From positions 785,501 to 849,500 of the forward strand of contig NZ_CP054151.1 in the NCBI RefSeq assembly GCF_021310995.1: a stretch of 64,000 nt of DNA. Direction: 5' to 3'. This DNA is from Agrobacterium vaccinii (lineage in GTDB: Bacteria > Pseudomonadota > Alphaproteobacteria > Rhizobiales > Rhizobiaceae). Made by a program: the position numbers and the translations under genes. Under the pieces are notes generated by a model, which worked only from the letters and a program-made list of their open reading frames with translations, had not been told where the DNA came from and did not search any database. Of this stretch, positions 54,304-63,900 are shown piece by piece (position 1 is the stretch's first letter; each line of letters begins with the position of its first letter).

Positions 54304-55465
54304 GGGTGAGGCTCCCGAAACGGCCGGGGCTGAACCGGCGGACATCCAGAATGGGTGGCTTACCGCAAATGGCGTCGGCCAGCAGACGCGCATAGGTCAG
54401 GCCCAGCGTAAAAGCGGAGCCGCCCGTCGCGATGAAAAGGCCGGGCGCCTTGGGAATTTCACCCAGCAGCGGCAATTGGTCGGCAATCAGCGAGGTCATG
54501 CCGGTCCAGACGCGCATCACCTGCAACGCTTCCAGCTTCGGCACGACGGAGGCGGCAGCCGCCATGTTGCCAGCCAGTGATGTCAGTTGCAGCGCGGGCC
54601 GTGCGTCTAGATCGATGACACCACCGATGTGGCGCAGTTGTGCGGGCCATCCACCGCCGATCAGCACCTGCCCCTCCGGTGTTTGCTTTAGAGATAGCCG
54701 TCGCCCGGCGTGCTGAACCAGATGCGGAATGAGCGGCTTGGTGCGCATCGTCACCGTCATGGTCAGCCCCACCGGGCTGACGGGCATCTGCATGCCCGCC
54801 ATTGCTGCCACGCGACCCGACCATCCGCCTGCGGTAATGGCGACGGTTTTGGCCTGGATCAGCCGACCGTCCTGCAGTCTCGCGAGCCAAACATTGCCGT
54901 GCCGCGACAGCTCCAACACCTCGCACCCTGTCTTGATCTGCGCGCCCGCGTTTATCGCGGCTCTGGCAAAGGCAAGTGTCGTTTGCTTCGGATCGGCCTT
55001 TCCCTCTCCCTTGCAATGGGCCGCGGCCATGACGGCTGGTCCCAGATAAGGCGCGAGGCCATCCAGTGCAGACCGATCCAGCAATTCGACATCGAGACCC
55101 GATGCACGCTCCAGCGCGGCTTTCTGTTCCAGCACGGCCACCTGCTCCGCCGTCTCGGCAACCATGAGGCCGCCCGTTCGCTTCACGCCCACCGGCGCGC
55201 CGAGCTCCGCCTCGACACTGCCCCAGCGCGCCATGGCGTCCAGATGCAACGGCATGGCTTCCGCCGCCTTGCGCGCCGCATCCGCGCCGTTTTCGATCAT
55301 TCTATATTCGAGCTGAAAATGCAGGCTTCCGGCATTCTGGCTGGATGCAACGCCATTGATCTGACCTTTCTCGACCAGCAGAACAGACAGCCCTTCCGTG
55401 GCCAGATTGAATGCCGTTGCCGATCCCAACAGGCCGCCGCCGATGATGAGGCAATCAATCGTCAT
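54296..55465 (-). CDS. FAD-dependent D-amino acid/opine oxidase-type subunit
   Basis: A 389-residue DAO-fold flavoprotein. CLIIGGGLLGSATAFNLATE binds FAD, QNAGSLHFQLEYR is near it, and the C-terminal LFIATGGSAFTLGLTYARLL closes the cofactor site. With its partner subunits it should oxidise a secondary amine or D-amino acid. No signature decides the substrate: octopine-like opines, D-hydroxyproline and N-alkyl amino acids are all possible. ATG 55465 is used; its ribosome site is weak. It is first in the minus-strand arm of the divergent catabolic region. Confidence 0.85.
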   Translation of the reverse strand: MTIDCLIIGGGLLGSATAFNLATEGLSVLLVEKGQINGVASSQNAGSLHFQLEYRMIENGADAARKAAEAMPLHLDAMARWGSVEAELGAPVGVKRTGGLMVAETAEQVAVLEQKAALERASGLDVELLDRSALDGLAPYLGPAVMAAAHCKGEGKADPKQTTLAFARAAINAGAQIKTGCEVLELSRHGNVWLARLQDGRLIQAKTVAITAGGWSGRVAAMAGMQMPVSPVGLTMTVTMRTKPLIPHLVQHAGRRLSLKQTPEGQVLIGGGWPAQLRHIGGVIDLDARPALQLTSLAGNMAAAASVVPKLEALQVMRVWTGMTSLIADQLPLLGEIPKAPGLFIATGGSAFTLGLTYARLLADAICGKPPILDVRRFSPGRFGSLTLV

Positions 55466-56062
55466 GGCGCCGGTGAGGCCACAGGCATGATGTTCGACCA
55501 TATTTGGAACAAGTATTTCACCTTTCGAGATTGTGACGAGTGTGCACTGTGAGTGTGCGTTTTCAAGTCAATTCTCTTGCAAATATTGGCACTTACCCTC
55601 AACCGCGTCGGATAGACACGCTGGGACATGATCCAAATTCGCGACTGGGAAAGCTAAAGTTCGCGAATCTAAACCACGAAAAACCATTGGAAATTCGCCA
55701 CAAGACGAGATCGTGGGAAACATGGCATCAAGACGCTCCGGCAAAAATTCTGGCTTTATCGTTGCGTAAAACGCAACATAATCTGACAATAAGCGTCATT
55801 GAACGAACGCTAGGCATGACGTTTCCTGAGTGAAGAACAAGAGCCGGGCACCGCATCTCGAAATCGCGGCAGTTCGGCCAGCATGTCATGACAGGGGAAC
55901 GAAATGGTGCCTAGGCCGCGAGAGTGGCCGGGAAGCTGCGCGTCTGCGCATCCGTCAGATCGACGCCTTCGTCATGTCCGAAAGATCGAAATTCACCAAC
56001 GCTTCTCAAGCGTTGCGCTTTTGCATCCTCTCGACGCCGCACAGCTATAAAAAGGAACAGCT
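55466..56062. other. Long divergent spacer of the catabolic region
   Basis: About 600 bp between the oxidase operon and ridA. An inverted repeat (ATTCGCGA at 55637-55644, TCGCGAAT at 55661-55668) lies near the middle. Two overlapping open frames on opposite strands (55540-55833 and 55568-55789) lack family features and start signals. It should hold the promoters of both arms. Confidence 0.5.
55637..55668. repeat. Inverted repeat, possible operator
   Basis: ATTCGCGA and TCGCGAAT are exact inverted copies 16 bases apart, in the spacer between the two divergent arms of the oxidase region. A regulator site is plausible. Confidence 0.45.
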
Positions 56063-56458
56063 ATGGAAACGAAATCGATCAACCCCTGGAATTGGCAAGA
56101 AGGCTTTGGCTTTGCGCACGCAACCGAAGTCAGTGGAATGTCTCGGGTGCTTACTCTGTCTGGCCAATGCGCGACCGGCCCGGACGGCGCACCGCAGCAT
56201 CTGGGTGACATGAAGGGCCAGCTAAAGCTCGTCCTCGAAAATCTCGGCAAGGTTCTGGCCGATGCTGGTATGACCTACGCCAATGTTGCAGGCATTCGCG
56301 TCTACACGACCGATATCGATGCCACCTTGGCCAATTGGGGCGAGGTCGTCGGACCGTTCAATGCCCTTGGTCACAAGCCAGCAAGCACGCTCGTTCAGGT
56401 CTCGCGACTGTTTACGCCTGATCTTCTGGTCGAAATCGAAGCAACGGCTTACGCTTAA
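56063..56458 (+). CDS. RidA-family protein
   Basis: A 131-residue protein of the YjgF/YER057c/UK114 (RidA) fold. It contains VLTLSGQCATGPDG, QLKLVLENLGKVLADAGMTY and the end region PASTLVQVSRLFTPDLLVEIEA. The catalytic Arg typical of the RidA group is not in its usual place, where the end reads VSRL, so it may be one of the Rid1-7 subgroups. It could hydrolyse the imine that an amine oxidase makes, which fits its place opposite the oxidase genes. AAAGGA lies upstream of the ATG. Confidence 0.85.
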   Translation: METKSINPWNWQEGFGFAHATEVSGMSRVLTLSGQCATGPDGAPQHLGDMKGQLKLVLENLGKVLADAGMTYANVAGIRVYTTDIDATLANWGEVVGPFNALGHKPASTLVQVSRLFTPDLLVEIEATAYA

Positions 56459-56470
56459 AGGAGATTTCCC

Positions 56471-56947
56471 ATGCTACGTGGTATTCATCACCCCTCCATC
56501 ACCACCGGTGATCTCGATCGAGCCCTGACCTTCTACAAGGACAAGCTCGGCTTTACGGAAGTCTTTTCCTTCGGCTGGGAAGCCGGAACCGACATGGCAG
56601 CCTTTGCGGGCCAGATCACGACGATCCCCGATTCCACGGCACGCGCTGCCGTTTTGAAGGCTGGAAATGCGTTTCTGGAAATCTTCGAATACACCTTGCC
56701 CGCATCAGAACGCATGGATGACCGTGGCTTGTCGCAGCGTGGATATTCCCACATCTGCTTCGACAGCGACGATGTGATTGCCGATCACGCCCGCCTTTCG
56801 GCAGATGGCGTGGTCTTCAATTCCGAACCGATCGATGTCGGCCCGATGCGCGTCTGCTACTGCCGCGACCCGGATGGCAATTTCGTTGAACTGCAGCAGA
56901 TCACCGACCCATCCAGCGACCTCGTTTTGACCTCGGTCGCGGGTTGA
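56471..56947 (+). CDS. VOC (glyoxalase/dioxygenase superfamily) protein
   Basis: A 158-residue protein with two beta-alpha-beta-beta-beta units. The metal positions are His in GIHHPSITTGDLDRA, a His in YSHICFDSDD and Glu in DPDGNFVELQQI. AAGGAG just upstream gives a strong start. It lies 12 bp after ridA. It may act as a glyoxalase, epimerase or dioxygenase; which one cannot be read from sequence. Confidence 0.88.
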   Translation: MLRGIHHPSITTGDLDRALTFYKDKLGFTEVFSFGWEAGTDMAAFAGQITTIPDSTARAAVLKAGNAFLEIFEYTLPASERMDDRGLSQRGYSHICFDSDDVIADHARLSADGVVFNSEPIDVGPMRVCYCRDPDGNFVELQQITDPSSDLVLTSVAG

Positions 56948-56999
56948 CGGCATAGAGACGACACAAGCAGTTTTCAAAAATAATAAAGGGAACGAACTC

Positions 57000-58496
57000 A
57001 TGTCACGCAAGATTATGACGGCCTTGATATTGGCCGGGGGCCTGATGGCCGGTTCTGCAAGCGCCGCCGACCTGCGCATTGCGCTCGCCGATGACCCGGA
57101 TGCACTGGACCCGGTATCCAACGCTGCCTCCACGGGCATTTCGGTTCTGTCGACCATGTGCGAGCGGCTGCTCTATACCGATGCCAAACTCAACATTCTG
57201 CCAGGCCTCGCCGAACGCTGGGAGTGGTCGGATGACGCCCTGTCGCTGACGTTGCATCTGGCAAAGGACGTCAAGTTTCAGGACGGAACGCCGTTCGATT
57301 CCGCTGCCGTCAAGATCAATCTCGACCGCGCCCGCAAGCCCGGCACGCAGCGTTATTCCGACCTGACCAGCATCTCCTCCATCGAAACGCCCGATCCACA
57401 GACGGTCGTCATAAAGGTAGCGCAGCCTGCCGCTCAGCTTCTGGGAACGCTGGCCGAGCGTAACGGCATGTATTTTTCCCCCAAAGCGCTTGAGCGCGAA
57501 GGCGCAAACGTCGGTCGTGCACCCGTCTGCGTCGGCCCTTACAAGTTCGTCAGCCGGGTTGCGCAGGACCGCATCACTCTGGAGAAAGACCCGAACTACC
57601 GCTTTGCCAAGGACTACTCCTTTGATCGCGTGATCTTCCGCATCATTCCGGCTGACAGCGTGCGTTTGGCCAACCTTCAGTCTGGCGATGTTGATATGAT
57701 CGAAAAGCTTGATCCTGCCTTGGCCGATACCGTCAAATCGGACGACAGCCTTGCGATGATCCAGAACTTTGCCGCCAATTCCCAGGCGCTGATGTTCAAC
57801 CTTGAACGCAAGGGCCCGATGCAGGACCCGCGCGTTCGCCACGCGCTGGAACTTTCGCTGGATAAACAGGCCATCGTGGATGCGGTTTTTGCCGGTTACT
57901 ACAAGGCAGCAAACCAGTTCGCCAGCCCGGATTCGCCGTTCTACAACACGGATTTTCCTATTCCGGCCCGCGATGTTGCCGCAGCCAAGAAACTCTTGGA
58001 TGAGGCGGGTGTGAAGCAGCCCGTGCCCTTCACCATGCTGGTGCCGAACAGACCGTTGTCCGTGCGCGTCGGTGAACTCATTCAGGCCATGACGGTCGAG
58101 GCTGGTTTCGATACCAAACTCAACGTCGTTGATTTCGCGACCACGCTGAAGCTGACCGCCGATGGCGATTTCGAATCCTGGGGCCCGATCGGCCAGCAAT
58201 CCGCCAACGATCTGGACACATTGGCCGTGCCGGTTCTGTCCAGCAAGGGTGGACGAAACGTCGGCAAATACAACAACCCGGAAATGGATCGCCTTCTCGA
58301 TGCCACCCGTGCAGCCGTCGATCCGAAGGAACGCATCGCGCTGTTCAAGCAGGCTCAGGCCCTCGTCGCAAAGGACCTGCCGGTAATCTACCTCTACCAT
58401 CAGGCACCGATCTTCGCATTGAAGGCCAGCCTGAAGGGCGTGACCCTGACGGGCGATGGTTTCCCGATCCTGCGTGGCGCCAAGATCGAAGGGTAA
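57000..58496 (+). CDS. Family-5 ABC substrate-binding protein (peptide-type)
   Basis: A 498-residue periplasmic binding protein. A signal peptide of about 23 residues ends in ASAAD, followed by LRIALADDPDALDP, the family entry SLTLHLAKDVKFQDGTPFDS and the DPRVRHALELSLDK block typical of DppA/OppA-like proteins. It should bring a peptide or opine-like ligand to an importer. No permease or ATPase genes lie beside it, so it is an orphan that may serve a transporter elsewhere. A hairpin follows the stop. Confidence 0.9.
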   Translation: MSRKIMTALILAGGLMAGSASAADLRIALADDPDALDPVSNAASTGISVLSTMCERLLYTDAKLNILPGLAERWEWSDDALSLTLHLAKDVKFQDGTPFDSAAVKINLDRARKPGTQRYSDLTSISSIETPDPQTVVIKVAQPAAQLLGTLAERNGMYFSPKALEREGANVGRAPVCVGPYKFVSRVAQDRITLEKDPNYRFAKDYSFDRVIFRIIPADSVRLANLQSGDVDMIEKLDPALADTVKSDDSLAMIQNFAANSQALMFNLERKGPMQDPRVRHALELSLDKQAIVDAVFAGYYKAANQFASPDSPFYNTDFPIPARDVAAAKKLLDEAGVKQPVPFTMLVPNRPLSVRVGELIQAMTVEAGFDTKLNVVDFATTLKLTADGDFESWGPIGQQSANDLDTLAVPVLSSKGGRNVGKYNNPEMDRLLDATRAAVDPKERIALFKQAQALVAKDLPVIYLYHQAPIFALKASLKGVTLTGDGFPILRGAKIEG

Positions 58497-58514
58497 TCTG
58501 CCCCTCACATCTCA

Positions 58515-58538
58515 AGGGCGGCTAATCGAGGCCGCCCT
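58515..58538 (+). promoter_or_regulatory. Hairpin after the binding-protein gene
   Basis: AGGGCGGC (58515-58522) pairs with GCCGCCCT (58531-58538) across an 8-base loop, 18 bp after the stop. There is no T-tail, so mRNA stabilisation or weak termination is likely. Confidence 0.5.
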
Positions 58539-58668
58539 ACCTAACCTACCCACTGCTGGTTTCCACACGGACGTTCCGTAATTTGGGACGCTGGCAGAAT
58601 GACAGATAGTTCGCTCACCCACCATAATTGGGTTCAAGGCCGGGCCGTCGACAGACAGGAAGAACAAA

Positions 58669-59838
58669 ATGGTTTCAGTCACATCCAAGATTCCATCAGG
58701 CAGCGGCGAGATCGTCTCTGCAACCGATCACCGCGATATCCGCCTGCGCCTGAAGAAAGACCCTGGCGATGTGTTTCTCGGCTGGTACCATTTCCGCGTC
58801 AGCGGCGCGCAAGGCAAAGACTGCCGTTTCAGCTTCGAAAATGCCAATGAGACGCTGGGCTGGCGTCTGGCAAACCGCGAAGACTACGAGAATATGTGGC
58901 AGAACACCGGGCCTGTCGCCAGTTACGACGGCACGACCTGGTTTCGACTGCGCGGCGATTACGACGGCGAAATCTACAGCTTCAAGCACACGCCGGAACA
59001 CGACATCTGCTATTACGCGTTCTGGGCACCTTACGAGCCTGCGCGCGAGCTTGCTTTCATTTCCAAGGCGCAGACATTCGATCTCGTCTCACTGACGACC
59101 ATCGGGGAAAGCGTTCAGGGCCGCCCCATCGATATGCTGACGATTGGCACACCGGGACCGGGCAAGCCATCCTGCTGGATCATTTCACGCCAGCACTCCT
59201 GCGAAACGCAGGGCGGTTACTTCGTCGAGGGCATTGTCGACCGATTGCTCGACAAGACAGACCCGACGGCCCGTGCGCTGCTGTCCTCTGCGGTTTTCTA
59301 CGTCGTGCACAACTGCAATCCCGATGGCTCGGCTCTTGGTCTGACACGCAGCAACGCAGTGGGCGCCAATCTCAATCGTGAATGGACGTCGCCATCGCTG
59401 GAGAAATCCCCGGAGATTTTCCATCTTCGTAACAAGATGGAAGAGATCGGCGTCGATTTTTGCCTGGATTGCCATGCCGACAAGGAACTGCGCTGCAACT
59501 TCATCTGGCCTTCGGAAAACGTGCCGACATGGAAGCCGGAGCGTCGTGATATCTTCACTCAGTTCGAAAACGCTTGGGCCGCGGCCTCACCGGACTACGA
59601 AGTTGGTCATCCCTATCCGGGTGGCTGCCCGATAGAGCCGGATCTCGGCATGGGCTGGAACTGGATCGGAAACCGCTTCCCTCACGCGCTCTCCGTCTTG
59701 CTGGAGCAGCCCTATAAGGACGTGACGGAGTTTCCGATGCCGGAAACCGGCTGGTCGCCAGAGCGCGCCTATGGCTTTGGTCGTTCCCTGCCTGAAGCGC
59801 TGCGCGCCGTTGTGGGAAATCTCAACGTAAGTTCCTGA
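58669..59838 (+). CDS. M14 metallocarboxypeptidase, cytosolic-carboxypeptidase-like
   Basis: A 389-residue peptidase. An N-terminal beta domain (about 1-135, with GWYHFRVSGAQ and YEPARELAF) resembles the pre-domain of Nna1/CCP-type carboxypeptidases. The catalytic domain has zinc ligands His176 and Glu179 in RQHSCETQGG, His269 in LDCHADKE and the general base Glu346 in VLLEQPY. CCP-type enzymes often remove C-terminal acidic residues. No signal peptide is seen, so it acts in the cytosol, after uptake. ATG 58669 has AGGAAG upstream. Context suggests trimming of an imported peptide-like compound. Confidence 0.85.
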   Translation: MVSVTSKIPSGSGEIVSATDHRDIRLRLKKDPGDVFLGWYHFRVSGAQGKDCRFSFENANETLGWRLANREDYENMWQNTGPVASYDGTTWFRLRGDYDGEIYSFKHTPEHDICYYAFWAPYEPARELAFISKAQTFDLVSLTTIGESVQGRPIDMLTIGTPGPGKPSCWIISRQHSCETQGGYFVEGIVDRLLDKTDPTARALLSSAVFYVVHNCNPDGSALGLTRSNAVGANLNREWTSPSLEKSPEIFHLRNKMEEIGVDFCLDCHADKELRCNFIWPSENVPTWKPERRDIFTQFENAWAAASPDYEVGHPYPGGCPIEPDLGMGWNWIGNRFPHALSVLLEQPYKDVTEFPMPETGWSPERAYGFGRSLPEALRAVVGNLNVSS

Positions 59839-59950
59839 AACCATCAATGACACGCGTCTGACTACCCTTCGCGTGTCCGTCAAACCAGCACAGATGTTTC
59901 GTCCCGCCTTCGGGACACCTCTGACGCACGACTATATTTCGGAGAATGAC

Positions 59951-60877
59951 ATGACCCAAAACAAGAGATCGCGCGTGAACTGGCGGGGTTATCTGCCTGC
60001 CATCACCACTCCCTTTCAAGACGACCTTTCTCTTGATGAGGCGGGCCTCGGCGTCCTCCTGGAATGGCTGCATGGCGAGGGCATGCACGGCCTCGTTCTG
60101 GCTGGCACCACCGGCGAATGGACCAGCATGTCCAAGATGGAACGTGCGCGCCTGTTCGAAAAAACCGGTGAGCAGATGCGCGGCAAGCTGCCACTGATCG
60201 CGGGCTGCTCCAGCTTCACCGCGCAGGAAAGCATCGAATTTGCGGCCTTTGCCAAGAGCGCTGGCTTCGATGGCATCCTGCTCACACCACCGCCCTACGT
60301 GCGCCCGAACGCGGATGAGATCGTCGATTTCTACACCACTGTCGGCGCCGCATCCGAACTGCCGATCTGCGTCTACAATTGGCCGCCGGGCACTGGCATC
60401 GACATGCCCTTGCCGCTGTTGGAACGTCTGGCCGATATCGATGCTGTCGTTGCGATTAAACAATCAACGCCGGACTTCTCGCGCTTTGCCGAAACCTTCT
60501 TTGCTCTCAAAGACAAAGTCCGCGTCTTCGGCTTCCCGATGAACGAACTGGGCCTCACCATGCTTTCTGTGCATGATGGAGACGGTACGATGGGCGCGGG
60601 CGGCGTTCTGGGGCGCGCGCAGACTGGTTTCTACGACAATCTCTGGGCCGGTGATTTGGAAGCGGCGCGGGCCTGTGGCTTGAAGGACCGGGTGCTGATG
60701 AAGGAATGGTACACACCAGACCTGATCGGGCGCTTCGGCTCCGGCCCGGCCATCCTCAAGGCCGCGCTGAATGCCCGTGGCCTGCCCGGCGGACGGGTTC
60801 GCCCGCCTCTGCGCGATGTCAGCGATGTTCATCGTGAACAGATTGCAAAGACTCTCAAAGAGCTTGGCATGATGTGA
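59951..60877 (+). CDS. Dihydrodipicolinate synthase family aldolase/lyase
   Basis: A 308-residue TIM-barrel class-I aldolase. It has the family GLVLAGTTGEWTSMS near 50-62, the Tyr in CVYNWPPGTG and the Schiff-base Lys170 in VAIKQSTPDF. This is not the lysine-pathway DapA but one of the many paralogues that act on sugar acids, 2-oxo acids or hydroxyproline-derived compounds. ATG 59951 has GGAGAATGAC upstream; the longer upstream frame lacks support. It lies 112 bp after the M14 gene and 57 bp before the molybdenum enzyme. Confidence 0.86.
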   Translation: MTQNKRSRVNWRGYLPAITTPFQDDLSLDEAGLGVLLEWLHGEGMHGLVLAGTTGEWTSMSKMERARLFEKTGEQMRGKLPLIAGCSSFTAQESIEFAAFAKSAGFDGILLTPPPYVRPNADEIVDFYTTVGAASELPICVYNWPPGTGIDMPLPLLERLADIDAVVAIKQSTPDFSRFAETFFALKDKVRVFGFPMNELGLTMLSVHDGDGTMGAGGVLGRAQTGFYDNLWAGDLEAARACGLKDRVLMKEWYTPDLIGRFGSGPAILKAALNARGLPGGRVRPPLRDVSDVHREQIAKTLKELGMM

Positions 60878-60934
60878 TCATGTCATTTCGATGGTAGAAT
60901 GGACACAGGCGCTATGACAGCGAAGGAAGCGATT

Positions 60935-63900
60935 ATGGATCACGCCTCTCCGTCCTTACCGGTGACCACCCGGGGCTATTGCACGCTGTGCAGGTCCCGA
61001 TGTGGCGCGATCTATACCGTGCAGGATGGCCGCATGTTGCGCGTCGACCCTGATCGTGATCATCCGACCGGCGGCGCTCTGTGCGCCAAAGGCCGCGCCG
61101 CGCCTGAGATCGTTCATCACCCTGATCGACTGACCGTACCGATGCGACGCACCAACCCGAAAGGCAGTGCTGATCCAGGTTGGCAAGAAATCGGCTACGA
61201 GGAAGCGCTGGACGAGATCGCCGCACGTATGGCCGATATTCGTGACCGCTACGGCGCGGAAGCCGTGGCCATCGCATCGACGACGCCCAGCGGTACGGCC
61301 ATTTCCGATAGTATCGACTGGATATTGCGACTGGCGTGGCAGTTTGGCACACCCAACCTCGTCACCTCGGTCGAAGTCTGCAATTTCCAGAAAGATTATG
61401 CGCAAGCCTTCACATTCGGTCTGCCATTGGGTGTGCCGGATTTTGCCAATGCCGATACCATCATTCTTTGGGGTCATAATCCCGCCAGAACATGGCTGGC
61501 GGAGGCGCAACGCATTGCCGAAGCACGGCAGCGCGGCGCGCGCATCGTCGTGGTCGACCCGAAGCGCTCGGGCAGTGGCGAACAGTCCGATCTGTGGCTG
61601 CGCATCCGCCCCGGCTCAGATGCCGCGCTGGCGATGGGGGCGATCCGCTTTCTCATCGAGCAGAAGCGCTTCGCGCAGGATTTCGTTCGCGACTGGACCG
61701 ATGCAGCCTTCCTCGTAGACCGACAGACGGGCGAAAAGCTTTCCGCCACTGCTTTCGGGGCCGATGCAGGGTTCGTCATCAGGCGAAAAGACGGGTCGCT
61801 CGAGACCATCGATCCTGCTGTTGACTATGGCGTGCACCCCAATGCCGATCTGTTGTTCGACGGAACGATTATAGACGCCCACGGACATGAAAGACACTGC
61901 GCCACCTCGCTTGCTTTGCTTTATGAGGCTAGCAGCGAATGGAGCCCGTCACAGGTTGCAGAGGCAACGGGTATACCGGAAACTCAACTCATTGAATTCT
62001 TCGAGATCGTCGCGTCATCACCAAGCATTTCCTATTATCACTGGACCGGGATTGCGCAGGCGCTGAACGCCACGCAGACGACACGGGCCATATCCAGCCT
62101 ATTCGCCCTGCGGGATGATGTCGATCGAGCCGGTGGAAATCGCTGGTTTGCCGGACCGGCCACAGCAAAGATCGCCGACTTCAAACATCTCCCTGCCTCG
62201 CAGCTGGAAAAAGCACTTGGCCGTGCGGAACTGCCGCTTGGCCCACCTCGCTTCGGCTTCATCACGGCGCGGGATTTGTGCGAATCCATCGAAGGCGCTG
62301 CGCAGAACCGGGTTCGGGCATTGATCGGTTTCGGGGCCAACATGCCACTGACGCATCCCGACGCGCCCCGCACGAAAAGAGCGCTGGAAGCGTTGGATTT
62401 TCAGGTCCATTGCGATCTGTTCATGACGCCGATGGCAGAGACCGCCGACATCCTGCTGCCCGTCACCGCGCCTTGGGAACATGATGCGATGCGTGTCGGT
62501 TTCGAGATTTCAGCGCGGGCTGCCTCACATATCCAGTTCCGTCCTGCTCTCTTGCCAGCACCCGGCAAGGCAAGGCCGGATTATGCCATTGCACGCGGGC
62601 TCGGCCAGCGTCTGGGGTTGGAAGGCGATCTCTGGCAGGGACCTTTCGTCAAGGCAATCGACACCGTGCTGGAACCCACCGGACTGAGCGTGGATCGATT
62701 GCGGGCATCACCGGAAGGCATCACGCTGGCGCAGCCCGCTACAGAACGCGCCTATGCGGCGCGCGATGCAAGCGGAGCGCCTGTCGGTTTTCCAACACCA
62801 TCGAAGCGGATCGAATTTCATTCCGGGCAGTTGCAGGCGCATGGTTATCCGGCCATCGCCTCTGCCGCGCCGCCATTGCCGGTCGATCCCGAATTCCCCA
62901 TTACACTGACCACGGCCAAATCAGGCTATTATACGCACTCATCGCTGCGCAATATCACTTCGTTGCGACGGCGCTCCGCTGATCCGGCTATCGAGATTTC
63001 TCCCGCTCTGGCAGCACGGAAGGGTCTGGCGGAGAACGACTGGGCGCTGGTGACGACGCCGAATGGAACGGTGCGATTGCGCGTGCGGATCGACGGTGAT
63101 CTGGCCGATGACGTGGCAATTGCGGAATTCGGCTGGTGGCAAGGCAATGACGCTCTTGGCAGGTCAAGCGCTCCCACATTCGGTGAGCACTCCAGCAATA
63201 TCAACGCCATCATCAGCGACGAGACCCGCGATCCCCTCAGCGGCGCGCCGCCGCTTCGCCAGATGGTCTGCGCTATCAGGCGCGATGTGCCGGCATCGAT
63301 CGGCAACTGGTCGGGTGAGCGAAGCTTCATCGTCAAGGCTCGAGAGAGGCTCGCAGGCCATGTGCTGCGATTGGTGCTTTCGCCGGAAGACGGTCTTCCT
63401 CTGCCCGCATTTCTGCCCGGCCAGCATATCGGCGTCAGAATACCCGGCGCGCAGGAACGGCGCTTCTATTCCCTCATCTGCGATGGCGCGTCATCAGACT
63501 GCTTCGAAGTCGCGGTGAGACGCAGCCCGAGCGCCGATCCGCTCGTTTCATTTTCCATGTCGCATCATTTTCACGATCACCTGGAGGTCGGTACGGAGTT
63601 GATGGTGACGCCGCCATCCGGCAGCTTCGTGATCTCTCCTGCCATCGACCGACCCATCGTCTGCATTGCGGGCGGCATCGGGATCACACCCTTCCTGTCG
63701 GCTTTGCGGGCTGCTGCAAAGGGTGGCTCAACGGCCCCCATCATGCTGCATTACGTGGCCGGAACCTGGGAGACAGCGACCTTCGAACGGGAACTCGCTG
63801 ACCTTGCTCGAAACAGCGCCCGGCTATCCTTCAATCTCTGGCTTCGACGCGGCGATGCCCCGACGCAATCTCACGTCAGAACGGGCGGCGATATCGCACA

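Noticed and set aside
55540..55833. Two overlapping small frames on opposite strands in the oxidase spacer
   Set aside because: Neither has a good start signal or protein-like composition; the stretch is more likely promoter DNA.
57003..58508. A 501-codon open frame antisense to the binding-protein gene
   Set aside because: The plus-strand protein is an obvious family-5 binding protein with a signal peptide; the antisense product has no recognisable features.
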